A DNA stretch of 64,000 nucleotides from Dactylorhiza incarnata (Eukaryota; Streptophyta; Magnoliopsida; Asparagales; Orchidaceae), in NCBI GenBank assembly GCA_033032865.1, contig JAWHQI010000060.1, positions 10,930,001-10,994,000 of the forward strand, written 5' to 3'. A model generated the notes under the pieces. That model ran no database searches, was not told the DNA's origin, and worked only from the letters and a program-made list of their open reading frames with translations. Numbering within the stretch: position 1 is the stretch's first letter; every line of letters starts with the position of its first letter. Both the position numbers and the translations under genes were made by a program. This document shows positions 44,131 to 53,930 of the stretch, one piece after another.

Positions 44131-44386
44131 ATTTCATGCAATTGGGTCCCACCCAAGTGCACTTCTCATCCTATAGGTCTCCATTAGTGGTTAGGGCATT
44201 ATGAGTGAGGTCCTCTTAGACAATTGAGGGTCAATTGACTTAGTTGAGGGACTTAGGGTTAGGTTAGTTTTTGAGCTTTGGTGTGCACTTAGCAATTCCT
44301 ACACTAGCCTAAGGCCCTTGAGACCACTCACCTCACCCCTATGCCCTAACATTTCCAATGGGTCTAGAAGGATTGGGGATGTTACA

Positions 44387-45036
44387 TGGCTTCAATTCCC
44401 TGATGGGTTACCATGAAACCCAAGAACTTTCCCGCCGTCACACCAAATGCGCATTTGTTGGGGTTGAGCCGCATCTGGAAGCGACGGAGAAGCTGAAAGC
44501 ACTTTCCCTAGTTTTTCAAGTGGTCACAACGGTGGACGCTCTTCACCAACATGTCATCCACGTATACCTCCATGGTTTCTCCGATGAGGTTCTTGAAGAC
44601 CTTGTTCATCAGCCTTTGGTAGGTAGCCCCGACGTTTTTAAGGCCGAATGACATCACCTTATAGCAGTAGACTCCTTTGTCGGTGCGGAAAGCGGTGTAC
44701 TCCTCGTTTGCGGGGTTCATCCTTATCTGGTTGTAGCCTGAATAAGCATCCATGAAGCTGAGCAACTCATGGCCAGCCATCGCGTCGACGAGCTGGTCGA
44801 TCCTCGGGAGAGGGAAACTATATTTTGGGCACGCCTAGTTTAGGTTGTTGTAGTCGACGCACATTCGCCATTTCCCCGAGGCCTTTTTCACCATAACCAC
44901 GTTAGCGAGCCACGTGGGGTATTTCGCTTCGCGGATGAACTGCGCCTCCATGAGTTTGACTACTTCTTCTTCGATCGCCTTCAACCGCTCAGGGGCGAAG
45001 TTCCTCTTCTTTTGAATCACCGGCCTGCAGGCAGGG
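44387..45036 (-). pseudogene. Tat-lineage Ty3/gypsy reverse transcriptase fragment
   Basis: Minus-strand RT of the Tat/Ogre/Athila branch, distinct from families A and B: ERLKAIEEEVVKLMEAQFI, WRMCVDYNNLN, YSFPLPRIDQLVDAMAGHE, SFMDAYSGYNQIRMNP, and an intact YVDD. The RT continues to [12 protein letters not shown] and [11 protein letters not shown], where family C cuts it at 44,386. At the other end copy A3 cuts it at 45,037. A stop (NNLN*ACPK) and the two breaks make it a relic. It is the oldest layer of the nest. Confidence 0.85.
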
Positions 45037-45043
45037 TGTAAGA

Positions 45044-45062
45044 CCCCCCCCCCCCCCCCCCC
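45044..45062. repeat. Homopolymer of 19 C
   Basis: A C run 7 bp inside the 3' LTR end. The A1 LTR has 15 G at the same place and the A3 5' LTR only short runs. Confidence 0.85.
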
Positions 45063-46439
45063 AAACTGAACCCGGTTCAGGGAGGGGGGATCTTACTGCC
45101 CAAGGACGGCTACTAGCGCTTCCCGGGTGGCATCGGTCCACCCTCTCAAGCACTGAGTGGTTCCTTGTCAGGCACAAGAATCACAACAACACATCAGATT
45201 CACATAGCGGAAGCATTAGAATAGGAAAACTAAGCACACAGCTGATATATATATAAAGCGGAAAAGGCTGAAGCCTATTGTTTAGGACATCTGCCTCGGG
45301 GGCTACACATGACTATGACAAAGTGCTCTTAAACTAGTCCTACACTCTAGGACTCACGTCGCGGAAGACAGGGGGCGAGGCTGGAGTATCCGGTCGGGCC
45401 ATCTCTAAGGCCGGTAACTCGTCCTACGGCACGGGGGCTTCACGCTGTCCCATCTCCTGTGATTGGTTATAAAATAACCATTAGTCATAGAGCTAAGTAG
45501 AAAACACATCCCCTCCCCGGATCCGTATCCTGGGGACGGGCTAAAGGACAGGTATAAATAGCCGAAGCAAGGTAGAGGGTTAGCAGCAGGTAAAGCATAT
45601 ATACGTATATATATCTATAATGCCTACCAATCATATTTTCCACGAGGTGGCACAGACGTGTGGTACGAAACGACAAACAAAATTAACTCGCACATACCCG
45701 CGACCAGGTATTCAAACTTGTACACACAAAACCTGTGTTGACACAGCTTAGACCACTTTGCTTCAAGCGGGGTTGCGAACCCCGCTGACCTCACTGATGT
45801 GGCCGTCGGTGACAGTGGCCAGTCCTGCCACTTCTGAATGTAGTCGTACTGTATCACTCAGGCCCTCTCGTACAACTTGGTGTACTAACTGGATGTGAGC
45901 GACATCCGGTGATTCCGAGATTTAGGCCGACCAGCGGAGGCAAAACTGCAGGTTTGGAGTGGTGATCATCGATGTGCACATCTCCCTGTCGCCATGAGTC
46001 GTCAACCCACTTGCATCGGTACGAACGGTCTGCGGGCGTGACCGACCCGCCACTTCCAAAACAATCTTCAAAAGCATAAGCACAGAGCAAGCACTTTAAA
46101 ACTTGACGCGACAATCTTACTCGACCGGTCACTCGACTCTTGACCGGGAGGCTTGGCGGTAGGAGGGCTCCTTATTTGGGGCTAACTTAGGAGGAGGGAC
46201 TCAACTCCAGGTTTTCCCCAACTAAGGCCTCACAAAAGGAGGAGAAGCACCGCCAGCCAGCGTCGGACTGTGGTTAGCACTAGAATATAATTAGAGTGCA
46301 ACATAAGCAGAAAGAAAGGCAGGAAGCAGGGGCCAAAATATCAGGACCAGTACAAGACTGGAGAATTGAAAGTACAGAAAGCAGTAAATAAAGGACCAGT
46401 GTGAGACTGGATTACTGGAACTGAACGAACAGAAATATA

Positions 46440-46870
46440 AGGGGACCAGTGCGTAACTGGATTTAAAGAATAAATGTCGAAAGTAAAGCAGGGGGACCAG
46501 TGCGAGACTGGATTTAAAGAATAAATGCTGAAGTTAAAAGCAGGGGGACCAGTGCGAAACTGGATTTAAATAAATGCGGAAACTAAAGCAGGGGGACCAG
46601 TGCGAGACTGAATTTTAAATAAATGCTGAAAGTAAAGTAGGGGGACCAGTGCGAGACTGGATTTTAAATAAATGCTGAAAGTAAAGCAGGGGGACCAGTG
46701 CGAGACTGGATTTTAAATAAATGCTGAAAGTAAAGCAGGGGGACCAGTACGAGACTGGATTTAAAGAATAAATGCTGAGGGTAAAAGCAGGGGGACCAGT
46801 GCGAAATTGGATTTAAAGAATAAATGCTGAAAGTAAAGCAGGACCAGTACGAGACTGGAGAGCATAATAA
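46440..46870 (-). repeat. ~48-bp tandem repeat in the A3 LTR (~9 units)
   Basis: Units read gggggaccagtgcgagactg + gatttaaataaatgctgaaa + gtaaagca. The A1 LTR has only two relatives of this unit near 35,060-35,130. Confidence 0.9.
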
Positions 46871-47079
46871 ATAAAGGGTTAGTAGTCCAATCACTCCTTA
46901 AGAGGAGACTTCAAAGTCTACTCCGTTCTTAGGAGGAATTTCCGTTCAATTTCCGTTCATAGGGGGTCTCTTCTCCGTTCGTACGAGCTTACTTATATTT
47001 TATGAGGTTCCTTATTTTCGTGTGCCTTAATTTCACATTTTTAATTATCTTAATGTTATTGGATTGGCGGTGTCGCCCC

Positions 47080-47715
47080 GCAACTGAGGGAATTCATCGA
47101 ACTGAAGGGATTCGTCGTTCGATGAACTCAACGAGGAATTCGTCGAACTCAAGAGGGATTCGTCGAACGCATGAGAGGTATGTCGTTCGTCGAACTCAAG
47201 AGGAATTCGTCGAACGCAGGAGCAGTTCATCGAACGCAGATGAAGTATGTTGTTCGTCGAACTCAGGGAGAAATTCGTCGAACGTAAGAGCGGTTCGTCG
47301 ATCGCAGATGAAGTATGCCGTTCGTCGAACTCAGGGAGGAATTCGTCGAACGTAGATGAAGTATGCCGTTCGTCGAACTCAGGGAGGAATTCGTCGAACG
47401 TAGGAGCGGTTCGTCGAACGCAGATGAAGTATGACGTTCGTCGAACTCAGAGACGAATTCGTCGAACGTAGGAGCGGTTCATCGAACGCAGATGAAGTAT
47501 GCCGCTCGTCGAACTCAGGGTGGAATCCGTCGAACTCAGACTAGAGTTCGTCGATCGCAGATGGAGTATGCCGTTCGTCGAACTCAGGGAGAAATTCGTC
47601 GAACTCAGGCTAGAGTTCGTCGAACGCAAATGGAGTATGCCGTTCGTCGAACTCAGGGAGAAATTCGTCGAACTCAAAGAGGAGTTCGTCGAACGGCAGC
47701 ACACCGTTCGTCGAA
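47080..47715 (-). repeat. ~20/40-bp array of gtcgaac units in the A3 LTR
   Basis: Higher-order repeat: aattcgtcgaacgNag, gcggttcgtcgaacgcagat and gaagtatgccgttcgtcgaa alternate in ~40-60 bp blocks. It stands where the A1 LTR has the ctccgcggag palindromes. Confidence 0.85.
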
Positions 47716-48859
47716 CTCAGGAAAGAGGCGGCCGCTGCCGCCGTCGGGCAGCGGCCGGCTGGGGTCGGCGCCGCCCCCGGTCGGTGCACCGGGGGCCAGC
47801 GAACACTTTGGTGGTGGTCTGGCGTCTTGGCGCCGCCGGCCACCACTGGGATAAAGGGAAAAAAGGGCGGGAGGCGGTGGCATAGCCTGCATGCGCCATG
47901 CAGGATCGCTGTGTCGCCGCCCTTGCCGACCCTGGCTGGGGCGAAGGGGAGGGGGCAATCCTCTGGCGGGGGTCCGGTGGCCTGGCGCCACCGGCCTCCG
48001 CCGGGGGAGGGCTCTTTCCCCTTACAGGAAAAGTAGGGAGGGAGGGGGAAGAGTGTGGGTACCGCTGGGGGCGCGTCCTCCGGCGGCCCTGTCGCCGTTC
48101 CTCGCCGGAGCAGAGGTCCCCTGGTGGGGACCTGCTCCCCCAGCGCCACCACCGGCGTTGGGGGGCGGGGTGCAAGTCTCACGGCCAGCACCTCCACCCG
48201 TGCCTGGGCAAGGCTCGGGGTGGTGCTGGCGGCGCTCCTGCGATGGGGAAGGGCGACCGGCTGCCTTAGGGAATTAGGAAGGAGGAGGGTGAGGTTTCTA
48301 CCTGTAGGGGAGGGGCTCGAGAGGTAGAGGGGTGGCTCGTCATGGAGAGGAGGTGGTGGCAGCGGTTCGGCTGGAAAGAGCTCCGACAGGGGTGGGAGAA
48401 GGCTGGGCGGCTGGGGGAGGAGGGGCTGAGGAGAGGGTTTGTGCACTCAGGAAGGAGGTTGGGCCCCTCTCCCTTCCTTTATCCCATGTGGGTTAAAGGG
48501 AGGGATGGGTGGGGGAGATATTTTCTCCCCCCCCCCCCCACCCCCCTTCCCTTGCCCTAACAGGGGGCTGCCTGTTCATGGGCAGCCCCCTCCCTCTTGA
48601 GCGAGAGATTCTCTCTCCTCCCCCCTTTTTCCTTTCTTTTCCCAAGATTTTCATGCTTGGGGGGAGGGTTTGACCAAGGTCACCTCAGGGCGGGGTCCCT
48701 CATGGTCCCGAGGGTCCACTAAGATTTACCAGGGCTGATTCCAAGTTTGTGCATTCCGTATTTCGTGCGTTGTGCTGAAGCGGTATGCATAGTCCCAAAT
48801 GAGCATATTCTCCATATGACCTCAGATTGACGATCAACGAGTTCCATGACGCTAGTGTG

Positions 48860-49850
48860 GACTATTCAAGTCTAACAAAACTGACGGAAGTCAGATCGGA
48901 GTACGTTTGGCCACTATTCCACAATTGTGTGGTAGCGGCGCACAACGATACTCAAAATGGTTGTTTTCTCTAAACGACCTCGGATCGGGGTGCAACGAAT
49001 TCTGTTGCACTCGTATCGGTCATACGAGTTTAACGGAACTGACGGAAGTCAGATCGGAGTACGTTTGGCCACTATTCCACAATAGTGTGGTAGCGGCGCA
49101 CTACGATACTCAAAATGGTCGTTTTCTCTAAACGACCTCGGATCGGGGTGAAATGAATTCCGTTGCACTCATATCGGTCATACGAGTCTAACGGAACTGA
49201 CGGAAGTCAGATCGGAGTACGTTTGGCCACTATTCCACAATAGTGCGGTAGCGGCGCACAACGATACTCAAAATGACCGTTTTCTCTAAACGACCTCGGA
49301 TCGGGGTGCAACGAATTCCGTTGTACTCATATTGGTCATATGAGTCTAACGGAACTGACGGAAGTCAGATCGGAGTACATTTGGCCACTATTCCATAATA
49401 GTGTGGTAGCGGCGCACAACGATACTCAAAATGGCTGTTTTCTCTAAACGACCTCGGATCGGGGTGCAACGAATTCCATTACACTCGTATCGGTCATTCG
49501 AGTCTAATGGAACTGACGGAAGTCAGATCGGAGTACGTTTGGCCACTATTCCACAATAGTGTGGTAACGGCGCACAACGATACTCAAAATGGTCGTTTTC
49601 TCTAAACGACCTCGGATCGGGGTGAAACGAATTCGGTTGCACTCGTATCGGCCATACGAGTCTAACGGAACTGCCGGAAGTCAGATCGGAGTACGTTTGT
49701 CCACTATTCCACAATAGTGTGGTAGTTACGCACAACGATACTCAAAATGGTCGTTTTCTCTAAACGACCTCGGATCGGGGTGCAATGAATTATGTTGCAC
49801 TCGTATCGGTCATACGAGTCTAACGAAACTGACGGGAGTCAAATAGTAGT
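48860..49850 (-). repeat. ~158-bp tandem repeat in the A3 LTR (~6.3 units)
   Basis: ctcaaaatgg recurs at ~48,951, 49,109, 49,268, 49,427, 49,586 and 49,744. Each unit carries acggaactgacggaagtcag and tttctctaaacgacctcgga. Homologous to the array at 31,520-32,235. Confidence 0.9.
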
Positions 49851-49989
49851 CCCTTAGTACATTATCCTATAATGGGTCATTCTCTATCGCTCGGGCCTAC
49901 TTTTATTGGGCTCACTAGGGTCTAGTGACCCAATAAAAGTCGGGATGTTACAATCCAATAAAAATAAAAGGATTTTCGTCCTCGAAAAT

Positions 49990-50384
49990 TGCCTAAAGTA
50001 GGGGGGTTAAAGGGACATACCTGGGGAAATAGTGCCGGGTATTTTTCCCGAACGAGCATCTCGGGTTCCCAGGTAAACTCCTCACGTCCACAGTTTGACC
50101 ACAAGATCTTGACCATCGTGATGCCTTTGTTCCGCAGTTCCTTGATTTTGTAGTCTACTATCTTTACCGGTTCGAGTTGGACGGATCGGTCAGATTGCAC
50201 TGTCGCTGGTGGCACGGGAAGGTGCTGCTCTGGTTGGCGAAGGACCCGTCTTAGCGAGGAGACGTGGAATACGTCGTGGAGATGTCCCAGTTCAACTGGT
50301 AGAGCCTGTATGCCACGGGACCAATCCTCTCCATGACTTGATATGGGCCCAGATAGCGGGGATCCAACTTTTTCTGCTTCTTTA
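49990..50384 (-). pseudogene. Copy A3 integrase C-terminus and chromodomain
   Basis: Minus strand: LDPRYLGPYQVMERIGPVAY, then a small frame change, then LGHLHDVFHVSSLRRVL and a chromodomain-like end (IKELRNKGITMVKILWSNCG, EEFTWEPEMLVREKYPALF). It continues the integrase found at 59,459-60,299; element B was inserted between. The chromodomain type agrees with the Tekay lineage, where it guides integration to marked chromatin. Non-functional through the frame change and split. Confidence 0.85.
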
Positions 50385-52457
50385 TGTAACACCCCAAAAC
50401 TGGTAGTTCCGCGAAGTAGGCGGAGTGGTAGTGCGGCACGTGAAGCAGGCTAGAATTTTCCCTGTCTGCTCTTAGCGCACGATCAGTGGCCTCATCGCGC
50501 ACGACCAGTGATCGTGTGCCAGTGATCGTGCGTTAATTCAGAAGAGAATCGAGTTCTGTCTCGGACAGCGCGCACGACCATTTCCCTCTTCGCGCACGAC
50601 CAGTGATCGTGCGCCAGCGATCGTGCGCTTATTCGCAAGAATTCAGAGTTCTGTCCCGGATAGTGCGCATGACCATTGCCCTCGTCGCGCACGACCACTG
50701 ACCGTGCGCCTGTGATCGTGCGCCCTGTTTATTCTGTTCCGCGATTTTGAGCGGAGAAGAGGATCCGACCGATCAAATTTCTTGGAATTCGATCCAACGG
50801 CTGGGATTTATTGCTGGGGGGTCTTAGGGCTTTGGAGAGGGATTAAACCCTCATTATTTCATAGTGTTTCTCTCTCCTAGGCTAGAGGAAGAAGAAGGGG
50901 GCAAGGAAGAAGAAGAGGAGATTTCGCCATTGACGGAGCTCCGGAGCTCCGTTTCGCGAGCCGTTTCCAGATCCGGAGAGTGCAGCCCGGTGCGGTTCTT
51001 TCCCTCCGCGTAGAATCTCGGATCCATGGCGAAGAAGAACACGTCTAGGGTAACGATTCTTCCTCCCGAACTTTGGACTTGTATTTGTCCATTCATTCCT
51101 CTTTCTTTGCTTGCATGAGGCATCTCTTTCACCAAATGGGTGAAGTGTAGGATTTCCTCAAGTCCTTCGGGACTCCGGGTAGATTGTGTCCGTCCCCGGC
51201 ATATTGCATGTAGAAAATCCGGTAGTCGTGCGGATTTAGGCATTTTGTGTGAAGCCTATTCGTGGCCGTGAGCCCGAATCGGCGATGCTTGATTTGCGAC
51301 GTTGCATTTAGGTTAGGCCTAGAATGCGTGCCGGAGAATGACTCCGTGAACTCACCTATAGTATTGCGGGAGTTAAGTGTAGGCGTCTTGTGAAGATCCC
51401 TACGAAAGCCCCATGCTTTGAGTTTTGGATGAAGGCAAACCTTCACCACGATATTGATGCGGAGCGTATGTACCTCCCTTGTTGAGAATTCGTGAAGCCT
51501 AGATCCTTGTAAAGGGGTTAGGTGCGTAGCGTATAGTTAGTGTAGCACTTGAAAGTGCTAAACCCTTACGGGCCGAGGTGAAGCCGTACCCGCGTCGTGC
51601 GATAGATCGCGACGATTAGAGCACGGGCAAAGCTAAACCGAACCCGTTTCCATGCAGATCGGCGAGAGGTCCCTTCCTCATGAAAGCCGTGTGATCATGG
51701 GAGAGGTCGTGGAAGGTGTCATACCTAGACCGACCAAAAGCTCTTGTTTCCCACCTAAGGTTGTGACCCTTAGGGTGGAGTGTTGTGAATTTGATATTAT
51801 GTTTAGCCTCATGCGATTGCTTAGGTGGTTGTGGGGAACCTTCGGGTGAACCCAACCAACATCATGTGCATACCTAGGTTCCCCTCTTTTGATGCTCAAC
51901 CTAGAAGATTGATTGTGCCTGAAACCTCACCTTGTGTAGTTGCACCTTCTTTATATTAGCACTTGCTAGTGTAGCTTGCTTGCAGGGGAGAAGCTCCGCC
52001 ACCCCGGGAAAGGGGTGGGGTCGTTATAATTTGGTCAGCTGTGCTGACCGTTACTCTGTTTGCCACCGCTTGGTGGAATGTTCTTATGCAGGTGCAGGTG
52101 AGCCTAGCGGGAAATGGCGGGCGTTAGTCCTTTTGCTGAGTTGGCCCTGGAAGGCCAGCCTTTTTCCGGTTTTCTCATGTATTGCCGGCCTGCGTGCCGA
52201 TGTATGCTTTTTGGAGTTTTGTACATTGATTTGATGTAAGGCCCTAAGGCCGTAACTCTTACTTCTGGTTTCATTCCTATGATAGTGGACATGTCTATTC
52301 GAATGGTTTAATTAATGCTTCCGCTTACGTTTTTGTACTCTCGTTTTGTTATTACTTTTCTGGTTATCACCTTTTAACTCCTAGCTAGTGTGGTTTGTAT
52401 GGCGTGGGGTCCCGGCCGGACCTGCTGTTATACTTTTCGTACTGGCAGGGTGTTACA
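50385..52457 (+). mobile_element. 5' LTR of element B (2,073 bp)
   Basis: Starts TGTAACACCCCAAAAC and ends GGCAGGGTGTTACA. The same length as the 3' LTR at 57,381-59,453, with only about five differences seen by eye. The target duplication CTTTA lies at 50,380-50,384. The first 350 bp carry repeats of cgcacgaccagtgatcgtgc. A cryptic ATGGCGAAGAAGAAC at ~51,025 opens only a very short frame. Confidence 0.95.
50465..50725. repeat. Palindrome-rich repeats in the element B LTR
   Basis: Three ~95-bp units, each with gcgcacgaccNNtgatcgtgcgcc (inverted halves gcgcacga / tcgtgcgc) and gagttctgtc. Present in both LTRs (second copy from ~57,461). Confidence 0.85.
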
Positions 52458-52480
52458 ATTTGGTATCGGTCTTAAGGCGT
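52458..52480 (+). promoter_or_regulatory. Primer-binding region of element B
   Basis: atttggtatcggtcttaagg follows the LTR directly. The tggtatc core matches the tRNA-Met site, but the rest deviates. Confidence 0.55.
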
Positions 52481-52637
52481 CGATCCGTAGTTTAGCGAAT
52501 TCGGGACGAATTCCTTTTAAGGGGTGGTGCGCACGGGCTGTGCATTCACCTAAAACGACAAAAACTAATAAGAATGTCCACTTAGGAATGAAAAAACATA
52601 CTTGTTTGCGGAACCTGAGCGTCTTGCATGATTATAG

Positions 52638-53847
52638 GTGACTAGAAGTGCTGCGGGGCGGTCTCAACCCCGTAACACCGCTGAAAGTAGTGGGTCGGCT
52701 GAGGTGCCAACGACCACTCCTTCAGCTGAGATGATCAGAATGGTCGCAGAAGCAGTCTTCGCGATGATCAATGCTCAACCGCAAAGGCTTGCACAGCCTG
52801 CTACGCCTACTACAGATGCGGCCCCGGTAATTGAACCTGCAGTGGAACCTGCGGTAGCACCGAGGGTTGATGCCCCTGTGCCAGTAGCTGCAGTGGAACC
52901 GGCATTAGCACCGAGGGTGGAGCGTCAAGTTGCGCAAGTAGTTGCGGGGCGAGCGCGTGACCAACAATTAAAGCACTTCTTGAGCTTTAATCCTCCTACC
53001 TTCTCGGGATCTGAGTCCCCAACGGTGGCAGAAGACTGGTTGTCAAGAGTTAGAAGAACTCTGAGGGCGACGGCGACGGGCGAAGCCATGATGGTCACCT
53101 TAGCCACTTTCCTTCTTGACGGAGAGGCTGTGCTGTGGTGGGAAGAGCAGGAACTGCACAAGTTCGGTGATAGAGACATTACTGAAATAACAATGGCTGA
53201 GTTTTCAAAGTCGTTCCTCCAGCGGTTTATCCCCTCTGCCCAACGCATTGCGTTACAAAACCAGTTCCTGAGGTTAACTCAAGGTGATCGCTCCGTTGAC
53301 GATTACTTACATGAGTTTACTAGACTGAGTCGCTATGCGGGGGCATTGGTGGAGGATGAGGAGACGAAGACGAATAAATTCTATGAAGGGCTTCGGGGCG
53401 AGTTGAGGCTGCTCCTTGCAGGCCCTATGACGTTTGGCTTCCAAGTGATGGTGCAAACCGCCAGATCTTTGGAGTTGGACATGAAGAGGGTACATGCAAA
53501 GAGTGTTGTAAAGAAACCCGAGTTTCATGCGCCGGCCTCTCAGTCCAAGCCGGACTTCAGAAGGAACAAGCGGAAGTTCAAACAGGCGGAACCAGCTTCT
53601 TCGAATGTTTCGGGAGCCACGACCGCGCGGACTCCTATTACGTGTTTCACCTGCGGGAAGGTGGGACACAAAGCTGCGGTGTGTCGGAGTGGTCCCCCAA
53701 AGGCGGCAAATCGAGCGGTGGATTATGCTCGGGCTGCGGAAAAGGGCAAAGCGGCAGAGTCTTCGGCCTCCCAACACATTCCGACTCAGCCGAGAGTCTA
53801 TTCGCTTGGCCAACAAGAAGCTATACGACAAACCGATGTCGTCACAG
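52638..53847 (+). CDS. gag of element B
   Basis: Open frame starting at a GTG ([17 protein letters not shown] if read as a start). An ATG one substitution away, or a start in a spliced leader exon (acceptor-like gattatag just before), is likely. The retrotrans_gag domain lies at ~residues 125-240 ([48 protein letters not shown]). The zinc knuckle [14 protein letters not shown] is at ~336-349. Without splicing the frame stops at 53,858; with the predicted splice at 53,847/53,848 it runs into pol. The protein forms the cytoplasmic particle and binds the RNA. Confidence 0.85.
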
Positions 53848-53930
53848 GTACGAATTAGAAGTTAGCTTTTACAGCTATGTATATGATTCTTACTGTTGTA
53901 CGACTATATGTGTCATTTGTGTACAATTAG
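53848..53930 (+). other. Predicted gag-pol intron of element B (83 bp)
   Basis: Donor gtcacag|gtacga, acceptor tacaattag|gtttcg. Splicing joins phase 1 to phase 1 and gives an open gag-pol frame (VVTG then FVLIFNYP before DTGA). Same position and phase as the introns of A1 and A3. Confidence 0.7.

Larger units (their letters stand above)
42294..44386 (-). mobile_element. LTR-type sequence inserted in the Tat fragment (family C)
   Basis: On the minus strand it starts TGTAACATCCCCAATCC at 44,386, directly after an open Tat RT frame that is cut mid-protein. This marks an insertion boundary. The body is noncoding with GC-rich 42,900-43,200, a 21-C run, and many TTGAC/GTCAA words at 43,790-44,130. 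The far boundary is uncertain; no matching target duplication was found. Confidence 0.5.
45037..49952 (-). mobile_element. 3' LTR of Tekay-like copy A3 (4,916 bp)
   Basis: Minus-strand LTR from TGTAACATCCCGACTT (49,952) to GGGGTCTTACA (45,037). It follows the end of the A3 integrase/chromodomain at ~49,990, as a 3' LTR should. Its 3' end matches the A3 5' LTR at 63,445-64,000 (for example gcctattgttta...catctgcctcgggggctaca), which confirms it as the partner. It inserts into the Tat RT fragment; the flanking bases there are CAGGG. Large GC-rich frames at 47,600-48,450 are not supported as genes. Confidence 0.85.

Noticed and set aside
47610..48446. A 278-codon Pro-rich frame on the minus strand with overlapping plus-strand frames
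   Set aside because: Inside the A3 LTR at the place matching the GC-rich part of the A1 LTR; not conserved as a protein between the two copies.
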